64,000 nucleotides of DNA, from assembly GCA_963794155.1 (NCBI GenBank), contig CAWCCX010000024.1:1-64000 (forward strand), in the 5' to 3' direction. Source of the stretch: Roseiarcus sp963794155. Lineage in GTDB: Bacteria; Pseudomonadota; Alphaproteobacteria; Rhizobiales; Beijerinckiaceae. Position numbers and translations under genes: made by a program. Below the pieces are notes generated by a model, which had not been told where the DNA came from, did no database searches, and saw only the letters and a list, made by a program, of their open reading frames with translations. Numbering within the stretch: position 1 is the first letter of the stretch; each line of letters begins with the position of its first letter. Shown in pieces: positions 52,232 through 61,316 of this stretch.

Positions 52232-53186
52232 ATGCCGAAGCCCTATTCGCTTGATCTTCGCGAGCGTGTGGTGAGTTACGTCGAGGCCGGGCATTCGCGG
52301 CGGGCGGCGGCGGCCCATTTCAGGGTGTCGCCCTCGTTTGTGATCAATTTGATGACGGCTTTTCGCCAGCGCGGGGCGGTTGCGCCCAAGGCGCTCGGCG
52401 GCTGGCGGCACAGCAAGCTCGACCCGCACCGCCTGTTCATCTTGCGCCGCGTGGCGGAGAAGGACGACATCAGCATGCCGGATTTGGCCGGCGAACTCCA
52501 TGCCGCCAGCGGCGTGAAGGCCGCCCCCGCCTCGCTGTCGCGCTGGCTGATCCGCAACGGCCTGAGCTTTAAAAAAAAGCCTTCAGGCCAGCGAATGCGA
52601 TCGGCCCGACGTGCGCCAGGCGCGCGAGGCGTGGAAGGCTGAACGACAACCCAAGATGCGTCTCGAGCCCCATCGCCTCATCTTCATCGACGAAACGGGA
52701 ACCAACACCAAGATGACCCGGGCGCGCGGACGCTGCGAGAGGGGCGAGCGTCTTCGCTCCAAGGCCCCCTTTGGCCATTGGAAGACCCAGACTTTCGTCG
52801 CCGGGCTGCGCTGCGGCGCCCTGACCGCGCCATGGGTCATCGACGCGCCGATGGACCGGGCGATCTTCGAGACCTACGTGCGCACCCAGCTCGTCCCAAC
52901 GCTGCAAGCAGGCGACATCGTCATCCTGGACAATCTGCCCGCCCACAAAAGCCCGGCCGCCGAACAGGCCATTCGCCAGCAAGGCGCTTGGCTCATGTTT
53001 CTGCCGCCCTACAGCCCCGACCTCAATCCGATCGAAATGGCCTTCGCCAAACTCAAGGCGCACCTGCGCGCCATGGCCATGCGCTCGATCGACCAACTCT
53101 GGAAGGCCATCGGGCAAATCTGTGATCTCTTCGCCCCACAAGAATGCGCAAACTACTTCAAAGCCGCAGGGTATGGATTCACATGA
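52232..53186 (+). CDS. IS630 family transposase, two frames joined by frameshift
   Basis: GGAGGTGATTTGCG precedes ATG 52232. The first frame (52232-52642) codes a helix-turn-helix domain (YSLDLRERVVSYVEAGHSRRAAAAHF). The second (52611-53186) codes the DDE catalytic domain: LIFIDETGTN, VILDNLPAHK and YSPDLNPIEMAF. The join falls at an eight-A run (52571-52578): the second frame reads SLQASECDRPDVRQ directly after it. Two-frame organisation is known for IS630 members, so this need not be a defect. Confidence 0.9.
52571..52578 (+). promoter_or_regulatory. A8 slippery run at the IS630 frameshift
   Basis: TTT followed by eight A's then GCC. The zero frame gives SFKKKPSG; the downstream catalytic domain needs a shift equivalent to +1 (or -2). 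A polymerase or ribosome slip on the A-run would produce the fused transposase. Confidence 0.6.
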
Positions 53187-53275
53187 GCGTCCGATGCTAA
53201 GGCCATCTTCTGGAAGCGAGGCCCGTGCCCACGCTGAGGCCGGCGGTTCATCGCCAATCCTCGACGGCTCTCGCG

Positions 53276-54124
53276 TCAAAAGCGATAGGTGAGGCCGGTC
53301 ATGAAGGAAACCGGCTTGGCTGTGGTCTTGATCCAGCTCGAAGCCGAAACAATGCCCAGCGGAGGGCCGACGTTGATTCCGGACGCGTTTCCGGTCGCGC
53401 TGGCGACGCTCTGCTTGGCGTCGAAAAAGACGCCCCAATGCTGGTTGAACATGAAGTCGAATCCGCCCTGCACGACCACGCCGAGCGCGGGCTGATACGA
53501 GCCTCCGGTCGCATAACCGTCGCGCACTGCGAGCGCGAAGGTCGGCAAAAGACCCGCGCCGAGATAGGGCTGGAAGCTGCCGAACTGGGTGAAGTGATAG
53601 ACGCCCGTTATTGGAATCCCGGCCGGCATCACTTTCGCCAGAAGCGTTCCCGCGGGCGGGCCGCCGCCAGGAGGCACTGGACCGTCGACGCGAACGTCCG
53701 ACCAGACGGGGAATCCGCCTTCCACTTCCACCGACCAGTTCGGAGTGAAGTAATAGCCGCCGACGAAGGCGACGGTGTAGATGTTCGAATAGGAGGCGTT
53801 GCGGCCGGGGATCTGCAATTGCGGCCCCACGCCGACCGGGAGGAATCCTCCTGGAACCGCCACCTCTCCGAGCGCCTGCGAATAGAGGTTGGAGGAGCTG
53901 CGGGACCAGACCCCCAGCGCGCCCGCCTTCACGTACCAGCCGCTCAGGCTCGGCAGGACGGGCGCAGGCGCTGGAGCAGGCGCCGGGCTCGCCACGTCCG
54001 CTGCGCACGCCGCGCCCAAAGAGAACCCGAAAACCGCGCACGTCGACACGCACGCCTTCACGCGTCTCGTTGGCCCGTTGGGGCCCGTCAAAGCGATGTC
54101 TCCCACCCGAATAGGCATGGGCAT
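53276..54124 (-). CDS. OmpW-like outer membrane protein
   Basis: 282 residues from ATG 54124; the frame is open to 54175. A signal region (CVSTCAVFGFSLGAACAADV) is followed by a proline/alanine stretch and a small beta-barrel. Alternating strands such as GWYVKAGALGVWS, TVAFVGGYYFTPNWSVEVEGGF and GSFQPYLGAGLLPTFA are OmpW-like, and the protein ends in YRF, the usual final aromatic for barrel assembly. It probably forms a narrow channel for hydrophobic or small solutes. Confidence 0.78.
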   Translation of the reverse strand: MPMPIRVGDIALTGPNGPTRRVKACVSTCAVFGFSLGAACAADVASPAPAPAPAPVLPSLSGWYVKAGALGVWSRSSSNLYSQALGEVAVPGGFLPVGVGPQLQIPGRNASYSNIYTVAFVGGYYFTPNWSVEVEGGFPVWSDVRVDGPVPPGGGPPAGTLLAKVMPAGIPITGVYHFTQFGSFQPYLGAGLLPTFALAVRDGYATGGSYQPALGVVVQGGFDFMFNQHWGVFFDAKQSVASATGNASGINVGPPLGIVSASSWIKTTAKPVSFMTGLTYRF

Positions 54125-54347
54125 TGGGCTCTCACGGCGCCAGCGGCGCAAACCAGACGATCCAATAGGGCACAAAATGTTTCTAATTATGAACGGACCA
54201 GGGGCTTTCTGTCACATTTCAATCGCGAGCGCGAATCTCATTTCCCGTTCCACATTGTCCAAGCGGCAACTTGGCCCATTCGGCGGCAAAAGCCAAGAGG
54301 GCCTGCGCCCGGCATGATGCGGCCTTGTCCCGGCGCTCCCGGTCCTC

Positions 54348-54647
54348 TCAGTCGTCGACCCTTTTCGGACGAGACGGGATCAGAAGATCCTCAATTCCAT
54401 CGTCGATGACCCCTTGTTCGACGATCCGCTCCCCCGGCCGCCCGACCGGAGCGCCGTGCTGCACGGCGATGACCGGCGGCTCCACGATCGGCGGACCAAG
54501 GGCGTCGATCTTCTCCTCCATTGTCTCTTTGGCCCCGAGCTCCAGTCTGGCCGCATGCCAAAATTCGTCGCTCTGGCCTTCCGGCCTGCCGGCGTGCTCC
54601 CAAAGTTCATAGGCTCGCCTGCGGATAGCGTCTTCGATGTCGCTCAT
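54348..54647 (-). CDS. DUF2934 domain protein
   Basis: 99 residues. The N-terminus DAIRRRAYELWEHAGRPEGQSDEFWHAARLEL is the signature of DUF2934, a short domain frequent in Hyphomicrobiales proteins of unknown role. The rest is acidic and low-complexity. No signal peptide. It is divergent from NDH-2. Confidence 0.85.
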   Translation of the reverse strand: MSDIEDAIRRRAYELWEHAGRPEGQSDEFWHAARLELGAKETMEEKIDALGPPIVEPPVIAVQHGAPVGRPGERIVEQGVIDDGIEDLLIPSRPKRVDD

Positions 54648-54814
54648 GATCGAACTCCTGTCGAACAGCGCGCAATTGACCCGCGTCGGACTATAACTCG
54701 CCCTCGGGGCATTGGCTCCGGCGTTTTCTCCCGATTGGGGTTCGCCGATGGCGCGTGCTACGCATTGAGCCTCCGAATGCGCCGGGAGCGCAAGGGGAGG
54801 GGGCTTCGGATTTC

Positions 54815-56146
54815 ATGGCGCCAGCGGCCAGCGACCATCATCCGCATCGCATCGTCGTCGTCGGCGGCGGCGCGGCGGGGCTCGAGCTTGCCACCCGTCT
54901 CGGCGACCGGCTCGGTAAGCGCGGCTTGGCTGACATCGCGCTGATCGAGCGCAGCCGCACGCATTTGTGGAAGCCGCTCCTGCATTCGGTCGCCGCCGGC
55001 AGCATGGACCCCTCAGAGCACCAGCTCAATTATCTCGCCCAAGGCCATTGGCACCATTTCCGCTACCACTTCGGCGAGATGATCGGGCTCGACCGCGCGG
55101 CCAAAATCATCCGGCTCGGGGCGACTTTTGACGAAGAGGGACGGGAGATCGCGGCGCCCCGCAGCATTGCCTATGGCACGCTGGTTATCGCCGTCGGCAG
55201 CGTGACCAACGATTTTGGCACCCCCGGTGCGGCGGAATTCGCAGTTCCGCTCGAAACCGCGGAACAGGCGGTCAGGTTTCACAATCGTCTGGTCAACGCC
55301 GGCCTGAGAGCCCAGGCGCAGAGCGAGCCGATCCACGCCGGCCAATTGCACGTCGCCATCATCGGCGCCGGCGCAACCGGCACCGAGCTCGCGGCCGAAC
55401 TCTATCAGAGCGCGCGCGAGATGGTGGCCTACGGCCTCGACCAGGTCGATCCGGATCGGGATATCCGCATTATCCTGATCGAGGGAGCGAGCCGAATTCT
55501 GCCCGCGTTGCCCGAGCGAATCTCGACCGCCACCCTCAAGATTTTGACCAAAATGGGCGTCGATGTGCGCGCCAATGCGCCCGTCTCCGCGGTGCGCGCG
55601 GACGGCGTCGAACTCAAGAGCGGCGAATTCATCCCCGCCGAACTCACCGTCTGGGCGGCGGGCGTCAAGGGCCCGGAGGTCCTAGCCAATCTCAACGGGC
55701 TCGAGGTCAACCGCGCCAATCAGCTCGTGACCGACGCGACGCTGAGAACCACGCGCGACCCCGACATTTTCGCCATCGGCGATTGCGCCGCCGTCCCCCG
55801 CCCGGGCTCCGACACGCCGGTCCCCCCTCGCGCGCAGGCGGCCCATCAGGAAGCCTCGCATCTCGCCCGGCAACTCAAGCGGCGGCTCGCGGGTTTGCCG
55901 CTCGAGCCGTTCGCCTACCACGACTTCGGCTCGCTGGTGTCGTTCGGCCGCATGGGCGCGATCGGCAATCTCATGAACCTCGCGCTCGGCGGCGATCTCT
56001 TCATCGAAGGGGTGCTGGCGCGATGGGCGTATCGATCGCTCTACAAGATGCATGAGCGGGCGCTGCACGGGGTGACGAAGACCGCGCTCGGCACGCTCGC
56101 CCGCGGCCTCTCCCGGCGGGCCGAGCCGAGAGTCAAGCTTCACTAG
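54815..56146 (+). CDS. ndh: Type II NADH:quinone oxidoreductase
   Basis: 443 residues from ATG 54815, with GGGGAGGGGG upstream. FAD site IVVVGGGAAGLELATRLGD, NAD site VAIIGAGATGTELAAELYQ, and the second FAD motif IFAIGDCAAVPRPGS. The C-terminal GALARW-like region (FIEGVLARWAYRSLYKMHERALHG) is the membrane-association segment. It passes electrons from NADH to quinone without proton pumping. It sits alone within the mobile zone. Confidence 0.92.
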   Translation: MAPAASDHHPHRIVVVGGGAAGLELATRLGDRLGKRGLADIALIERSRTHLWKPLLHSVAAGSMDPSEHQLNYLAQGHWHHFRYHFGEMIGLDRAAKIIRLGATFDEEGREIAAPRSIAYGTLVIAVGSVTNDFGTPGAAEFAVPLETAEQAVRFHNRLVNAGLRAQAQSEPIHAGQLHVAIIGAGATGTELAAELYQSAREMVAYGLDQVDPDRDIRIILIEGASRILPALPERISTATLKILTKMGVDVRANAPVSAVRADGVELKSGEFIPAELTVWAAGVKGPEVLANLNGLEVNRANQLVTDATLRTTRDPDIFAIGDCAAVPRPGSDTPVPPRAQAAHQEASHLARQLKRRLAGLPLEPFAYHDFGSLVSFGRMGAIGNLMNLALGGDLFIEGVLARWAYRSLYKMHERALHGVTKTALGTLARGLSRRAEPRVKLH

Positions 56147-56688
56147 CGCAGGTTGCAGTTGGATTGGCTCGGGTTGTCGCCTGCCGCTAATTAACATACG
56201 CACTGTGTTATATATGCCAAACGGAACTGCAAAAAAGAGGGCGAGAGTTTTTTCGTGGCCGTCGATCCCGCCGCTGAGTTAATATGATAGACCTTTGAAA
56301 AGACAAGGATTGCAGCGCCCGGTCGGCCGCTTCCGAAAGGAAAAAGAGGCCGGGAGCTGGAGCCTTGGTTGGCGAAATAGCCGTCAATGACGCGCCTCCG
56401 GACGGAGACATAGCAGGGGACAGAGCAGGGAATTTTTTGCCCGGAGCAGGGAATTTTTTGCGCGGAGCAGGGAATTTTTTTGTGTGAGCAGGGAATTCTG
56501 GACGGCGAGCAGGGACCTGCTGATTGCGGCGCGCCTGACGGGGCAGCCTTTCGCGTGGGCTAGGAGTCAAAACTCGGCAGGTTGATTTGATTCGAAGCCA
56601 GACGGCCGTCGCCGGTCGCGGTCGCGAAGGTCGCAGACGGAGGAAAGCGGACAAGGCTCAATCACTCGGCGAAGTCCGGAGTCGACGA
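56147..56688. other. 540-bp noncoding gap with 21-bp repeats
   Basis: The gap lies between ndh and the first IS110 copy. No frame shows a protein family. It contains the repeat array described separately at 56423-56516. The segment near 56190-56230 is AT-rich. Confidence 0.5.
56423..56516. repeat. 21-bp direct repeats (iteron-like spacing)
   Basis: GAGCAGGG starts at 56423, 56444, 56465, 56486 and 56507, exactly 21 bases apart; in the first four it is followed by AATT, and in the first three by a T-run. A partial unit AGCAGGGG precedes at 56412. 21 bases is two helical turns. Confidence 0.85.
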
Positions 56689-56699
56689 ATAGTGTTCTC

Positions 56700-56939
56700 T
56701 AATGGGTCAAGGACGGGAGCTCTTCCGGGTATCGACGCTTTCGGGTGCCTGCGTTCTCTGCGTGCTCGTTCGGCACTTGATGGGGTAAGCTGGGTGCAGG
56801 GCGGCTAGGTTGAAAACGCAGTCGGCTAGAATTTAGCCGCTGCAACACAATCCGCGCCGTCGTCTGCTCCCTCCCTCGGGCGTCGCTCCTTGCGGGAGCT
56901 GGATGCGGCCTCCTGTCTAGGCTTGCGGCCTTAAACCGC
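56700..56939 (-). ncRNA. Candidate bridge RNA region of IS110 copy A
   Basis: The 240 bp after the transposase gene are strongly conserved in copy B. A hairpin with CAGCTCCCGCAAGGAGC is shared. A short loop reads GGCTAAATTCTAGCC here and GGCAACTACCAGCC in copy B. IS110-family elements make a bridge RNA from such a noncoding end whose loops select target and donor DNA. Confidence 0.45.
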
Positions 56940-57953
56940 CTAGGCCGGTGCGAACTCGGTTCCGTCGCGCAACATGGCATGCATGATGATCGCGAGACGA
57001 CGCGCCAGAGCAATCCGCGCCTTGCGCATCGTCGATCGCCTGGCGATGGCGAAGGCCCAGTCCTTCAGTTTGAGCTGGCCCTTGTAGCGGGTCAGCATGA
57101 CGTTGGCGGCTTCATGCAGCAGGGTCCGCACCCGTCGGTCGCCGCATTTCGAGATGCCGCCGACGTAGTCGACTTCGCCCGACTGATAGCGCCTCGGAAC
57201 CAGGCCCAGATAGGCGCCGATCTCTCTGGATCGGCGAATGCGGGAAGGATCGTCGATTGCGGCGACAAAAGCCAGCGCGGTCAGCTGGCCTACGCCTGGG
57301 ATGGTCATTAACCGGCGGCAGGCCGACGAGGCCCTTGCCATACGTCTCATGTCGGCGTCGATCGCGGTGACCGCCGTCATCACGGCAGTCCGGGCCACAA
57401 TCAATCCCCGCATTGCGGCAGATAGACCAGCGATCCCCTCGCTTGCTTTAAGAGCCTCGTTGATGAAGGCGACGGTGAGCGCGCGTGGCAGGCGGATCCC
57501 GAACACGACCGCAAGGCCTCGGATCTGATTTTCCAAGGTCACTCGCTGGCCGACCAGTTTCTTGCGCGCGCTGATCAACGCGCGGAGGGCGTGGGCGCGC
57601 AATGACTTCACGTGCACGGGCTTGAAGAAGCCAGTGCGAGCCAAATGCGCCAGCCCTCGCGCGTCGTTGCGATCGGTTTTGTGGGTCGCAAGCGACTTGA
57701 GCGCCTGGTAGGCCTGCCGGCTTTCGACGCAGATCACGGGAAAACCGAGTTGGCTCAATCCGTGAAACAGGATCGGCGCCATCCGCCCCGTCTCAAATAC
57801 GATGCGACGACAACTCGGCGCCTTCGACAGCTCGTCCGCGATCGCGTCTGCTATCGAGGCAGACTTGCCTTCATAGACAACAGCGCCCTCGCGATCGAGA
57901 ACGCAGATATGAGTCTCGTCCATCGAGATGTCGAGGCCAGCAAAATAGTCCAT
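56940..57953 (-). CDS. IS110 family transposase, copy A
   Basis: 337 residues from ATG 57953 (MDYFAGLDISMDETHICVLD). The N-terminal RuvC-like DEDD domain has Asp in GLDIS, Glu in VFETGRMAP and Asp in KTDRNDARGLAHL. The C-terminal Tnp_20 domain has LMTIPGVGQLTALAFVAAI and the serine in GGISKCGDRRVRTLL. It is about 90% identical to copy B and looks intact. Confidence 0.93.
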   Translation of the reverse strand: MDYFAGLDISMDETHICVLDREGAVVYEGKSASIADAIADELSKAPSCRRIVFETGRMAPILFHGLSQLGFPVICVESRQAYQALKSLATHKTDRNDARGLAHLARTGFFKPVHVKSLRAHALRALISARKKLVGQRVTLENQIRGLAVVFGIRLPRALTVAFINEALKASEGIAGLSAAMRGLIVARTAVMTAVTAIDADMRRMARASSACRRLMTIPGVGQLTALAFVAAIDDPSRIRRSREIGAYLGLVPRRYQSGEVDYVGGISKCGDRRVRTLLHEAANVMLTRYKGQLKLKDWAFAIARRSTMRKARIALARRLAIIMHAMLRDGTEFAPA

Positions 57954-58040
57954 GTCGGGTCTCCTCTTCCACATCCTGGCCGATCCTATCGGCCTCCGCG
58001 GAAGAGCTCCCGCCCATTACCCGATGTTGAAAAACTCGGA

Positions 58041-58216
58041 TTTTCGCTTCGATCACAATTCAGAAGACCGCTGGCAGCCTCGATGGAAAATTCCTTGGGG
58101 GTTCGGCGGACGGGCCGCCTTTGCCGCGTGCGACCCTCCCATATGGCTTGCCGTGGCGACTACCGGCTTAGATCCCGCTATGGGCGCGAAAACGAGATTC
58201 TCGCGGTCACTCAATT
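58041..58216. other. Spacer between inverted IS110 copies
   Basis: 176 bp of unique sequence lies between the two inner ends. No gene or repeat is evident. It probably represents the original locus between two independent insertions, or what is left after rearrangement. Confidence 0.4.
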
Positions 58217-58304
58217 TCCGAGTTTTTCAACATCGGGTAATGGGCGGGGCTCTTCCTTCGGGGGCCGATAGGATCGGCCCTGGTTTGGAAGAGGAGACTT
58301 TTCG

Positions 58305-59318
58305 ATGGATTACTTTGCTGGGCTAGATATCTCGATGGACGAGACCCACGTTTGCGTTCTCGACCGGGAAGGCGAGGTCGTTCGCGAGAGCAAGACAGCA
58401 TCGACCGCGCAAGCGATCGCCCACGAGTTGTCGAAAGCGCCAATCTGCCATCGGATCGTCTTTGAGACCGGACGCATGGCGCCGATCCTGTTCCATGGGT
58501 TGAGCCAACTCGGTCTGCCTGTGGTCTGCGTCGAAAGTCGGCAGGCCTACCAGGCGCTCAAGTCGCTCGCGACCCACAAGACCGATCGCAATGACGCGCG
58601 AGGGCTAGCGCACTTGGCCCGCACCGGGTTCTTCAAGCCCGTGCACGTGAAGTCTTTGTCGGCCCACGCCGTCCGTTCGTTGATCATCGCGCGCAAGAAG
58701 CTGGTCGGCCAGCGTGTGACCCTGGAAAATCAGATCCGAGGCCTGGCGGTCGTCTTTGGGATCCGGCTTCCTCGGGCGCTCACCACCGCGTTCGTCAACC
58801 AGGCTCTCAAAGCCAGCGAGGGTGTGGCGGGCCTCTCCGCCGCCATGCGGGGTCTGATCGCCGCGCGCACCGCGGTTATGAGCGCGGTCGCGGCGATCGA
58901 CGCCGATATGAGGCGGATGACGAGAGCTTCGGACGCCTGCCGCCGGCTGATGACAATCCCAGGTGTCGGTCAACTGACCGCGCTCGCCTTTGTCGCCGCG
59001 ATCGACGATCCCTCGCGCATCCGCCGATCACGAGACGTCGGCGCCTATCTGGGCCTGGTTCCAAGACGCTATCAGTCGGGCGAGGTCGACTATGTCGGCG
59101 GAATCTCGAAATGCGGCGACCGGCGGGTGCGGACCCTGCTGTACGAGGCCGCCAATGTCATGCTGACCCGCTACAAGGGCCAGCTCAAGCTCAAGGACTG
59201 GGCCTTCGCGATCGCGAAGCGGTCGAGCATGCGTAAGGCGCGCGTTGCTTTGGCGCGTCGCCTCGCGATCATCATGCACGCGATGCTGCGGGACGAGACC
59301 GAGTTCCTCGCGGCGTAG
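58305..59318 (+). CDS. IS110 family transposase, copy B
   Basis: 337 residues (MDYFAGLDISMDETHVCVLD). Same domain order and catalytic residues as copy A: DEDD positions in GLDIS, VFETGRM, KTDRNDARG and the C-terminal serine region GGISKCGDRRVRTLLYEAA. Differences from copy A are scattered substitutions, so the two diverged after separation rather than being a recent duplication. Confidence 0.93.
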   Translation: MDYFAGLDISMDETHVCVLDREGEVVRESKTASTAQAIAHELSKAPICHRIVFETGRMAPILFHGLSQLGLPVVCVESRQAYQALKSLATHKTDRNDARGLAHLARTGFFKPVHVKSLSAHAVRSLIIARKKLVGQRVTLENQIRGLAVVFGIRLPRALTTAFVNQALKASEGVAGLSAAMRGLIAARTAVMSAVAAIDADMRRMTRASDACRRLMTIPGVGQLTALAFVAAIDDPSRIRRSRDVGAYLGLVPRRYQSGEVDYVGGISKCGDRRVRTLLYEAANVMLTRYKGQLKLKDWAFAIAKRSSMRKARVALARRLAIIMHAMLRDETEFLAA

Positions 59319-59560
59319 GCCTAACCAATCACCGAGACAGGAGACCGCATCCAGCTCCCGCAAGGAGCGACGCCCGAGGGAGGGAGCAGACGACGGCGCC
59401 GATTGTGTTGCAGCGGCAACTACCAGCCGACTGCGGTTTCAACCTCGCCGCACTGCGCCCAGCTTACCCCATCAAGTGCCGAGCGAGCGCGCAGAGAACA
59501 CAGGCATCCCTAGGCGTCGAAAACCGGAAGAGCCTTTCTCCTTGACCCATTAGAGAACAC
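59319..59560 (+). ncRNA. Candidate bridge RNA region of IS110 copy B
   Basis: Conserved with 56700-56939 on the other strand. The shared core CAGCTCCCGCAAGGAGC is followed by GTTGCAGCGGC and a differing loop at about 59416-59425. Proposed from layout and conservation only; RNA expression is unknown. Confidence 0.45.
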
Positions 59561-59765
59561 TATCGACGTGAAGCGGACATTGCAGATGACGACTGCATAC
59601 GTTGGGGTGGTCGTTTCAGATCGCGAGGATGGGCGTCGCAGTTGGGGAAGCCAAACGTTGGGACTGGCCGCCTTGGGTCGCTTGGGCGCTCGCGCCCTCC
59701 CTGCCCATCAGCGGCTGTAAGCGGCGATCTCGGCGCGAGGATCGCGGCGAGCCGGCGGATCGCGG

Positions 59766-61316
59766 TCATTGTTCGGGGATTCCAGCCTTACGCATGCCTT
59801 CGAAAACGGGCTTGAGCTGGGCCACGTACGTCGGGTCGTCGGATATCGCCGTCCAGGCGGCGCGGGCGCGCGAGAGGGTATAGGTTGGGTTGAGCGCGAG
59901 ACCCGCTTCGACTGCGGAACGCGCCTCGTCAAGTCGATCAAGCTTCGCGAGGGCGGCGGTAGACCAAAAATATGCTGACGGGAAATTTCGGTTGGCCTCG
60001 ATCGCCCGCCGAAACCAGGCCGCTGCTTGCTCCCAACTGCCGAGGTGTAGCTTCGCCACGCCCGCGATGGTCATCCAGATGTAAGCCAATGTATCGCGCG
60101 GACTGAAGCGCAGGGCCTCTTCAACGTGAGTCTCCGTTTCTTCGGCGCGACCCACAAAGATCTTGCCTCTTCCAACAAAGGAATGGGCATGAGCGAGATT
60201 TCGATCAAGCGTCACCGCGTGCTCGCATTCCGCGATTCCCTGCGCGGCGCGCCGGGTGAACATGGCGACAATTCCCAAGTACAAATGTGCGCGCGCATGG
60301 TCTGGGACCGAGGACAAGGCTTTGGTCAACTTTGCTTCAGCTGCAACCCAGGCCGCCATCGGGTCAGTCACAAAGAAATGTGCGCCCTCGGTCGCGTCCG
60401 AGATCGCCGATCCAACGAGCGCGTCGACATAGTCGGGGTCGGCGGAGAGGGCGCGATCGAAAAAGCCGCGCGCTTGCACGACATTGTAAGGGGTCCTGCC
60501 CTTGTTAAGCCAAGCCAAACCTTGAAAATAGAGGTCCATCGAGTCGGGGGTCGGCGCCTGTTCCGCGCGTCGCGCCTCTGCGGCGATAAGCTGGGCATTC
60601 AACGCATCTGCCAGGCGCGCCACGATTTCGTCCTGCATGTCGAAGAGATCGGCGAGCGGCTTGTCGAACCGCTCGGCCCAAAGATGACTGCTCGTCTCGG
60701 CGTCGATGAGCTGGACATTGACGCGCATGCGGTTTCCGCCGCGCTGAACGCTGCCCTCGAGGACGTATCGGACGTTCAGCTCACGCCCGATCTGCTTCAG
60801 ATCGACGGCTTTGCCCCTGTAGGTGAAGGCGGTATTGCGCCCGATCACGAGCGAGCCTCGAATGCGCGAAAGATCGGTCGTCAGGCTCTCCGTAATCCCG
60901 TCGACGAAATGCTCCTGCTCCAGATCGCCGCCGATATTGGCGAACGGTAAGACGACCATCGAGAGGCGCGGTGGGGGGGATTTTTCGGGCCCGGCTTTCC
61001 GCACCTCTACGACCACCGGCCCGACGAATCGATAGCCGCGACCGGGCATGGTCTCGATCCAACCAGCCCCGCCAGGGGTCGTGCTCAGCACTCGGCGCAA
61101 CGCCGCGATCTGAACCGTGAGGTTGCTTTCCTCGACGAATTGGCCGGACCATGCCGCCTCGATCAGCGCGTCCTTCGAAAGCAATGCGCCGGGCTTTTCA
61201 ACCAACGCCCGCAACAAAGCGATCGCCCGCCGGCCGAGGTTTACGGGCTCTCCGCCACGCAGCAGCAGACCATCCTCAGTATTCAGGCGAAATGGTCCCA
61301 GCAGATAGGTCGGCAT
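59766..61316 (-). CDS. CadC-like winged-helix regulator with TolB-like and TPR domains
   Basis: 516 residues. An OmpR/CadC-type winged helix (LGPFRLNTEDGLLLRGGEPVNLGRRAIALL... WIETMPGRGYRFVGPV) at 1-100. No clear membrane helix follows. A FlgO/TolB-like domain (SMVVLPFANIGGDLEQEHFVDGITESLTTDL) spans about 120-250. Tetratricopeptide repeats fill the C-terminal half (for example DHARAHLYLGIVAMFTRRAAQGIAECEHAV). This architecture is common in Hyphomicrobiales one-component regulators that sense unknown signals. Confidence 0.85.
   Translation of the reverse strand: MPTYLLGPFRLNTEDGLLLRGGEPVNLGRRAIALLRALVEKPGALLSKDALIEAAWSGQFVEESNLTVQIAALRRVLSTTPGGAGWIETMPGRGYRFVGPVVVEVRKAGPEKSPPPRLSMVVLPFANIGGDLEQEHFVDGITESLTTDLSRIRGSLVIGRNTAFTYRGKAVDLKQIGRELNVRYVLEGSVQRGGNRMRVNVQLIDAETSSHLWAERFDKPLADLFDMQDEIVARLADALNAQLIAAEARRAEQAPTPDSMDLYFQGLAWLNKGRTPYNVVQARGFFDRALSADPDYVDALVGSAISDATEGAHFFVTDPMAAWVAAEAKLTKALSSVPDHARAHLYLGIVAMFTRRAAQGIAECEHAVTLDRNLAHAHSFVGRGKIFVGRAEETETHVEEALRFSPRDTLAYIWMTIAGVAKLHLGSWEQAAAWFRRAIEANRNFPSAYFWSTAALAKLDRLDEARSAVEAGLALNPTYTLSRARAAWTAISDDPTYVAQLKPVFEGMRKAGIPEQ

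Larger units (their letters stand above)
49581..53197 (+). mobile_element. IS630-family element carrying a nested IS91-family insertion
   Basis: Terminal inverted repeats sit 3.6 kb apart: left GCATCGGACGGTCAGATTGAATC from 49583, right (read on the minus strand) GCATCGGACGCTCATGTGAATC from 53197 inward. Each is flanked by TA (49579-49580 and 53198-53199), the target duplicated by the IS630/Tc1 group. The transposase lies at the right. The 2.5 kb of recombinase and IS91 transposase between the left repeat and the transposase leader is foreign to IS630. The inner boundary of the insertion is not exact. Confidence 0.7.
56689..58040 (-). mobile_element. IS110-family element, copy A
   Basis: About 1.35 kb on the minus strand. 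It shares with copy B (58217-59563) the outer end ATAGTGTTCTCTAATGGGTC and the inner end TCCGAGTTTTTCAACATCGG. About 85 bp precede the gene and about 250 bp follow it. The long conserved noncoding region is downstream of the gene, as in the IS1111-type layout. No terminal inverted repeats are evident. Confidence 0.8.
58217..59563 (+). mobile_element. IS110-family element, copy B
   Basis: The plus-strand partner of copy A, head-to-head with it: the shared ends TCCGAGTTTTTCAACATCGG and the reverse of ATAGTGTTCTCTAATGGGTC bound it. Flanks are CGACG-like at the outer ends of both copies. Inverted pairing allows inversion of the 176-bp spacer by homologous recombination. Confidence 0.8.

Noticed and set aside
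56423..56516. CRISPR array
   Set aside because: The units are 21 bp with the variable part only a few bases long, there are no spacers of 25-40 bp and no cas genes are near.
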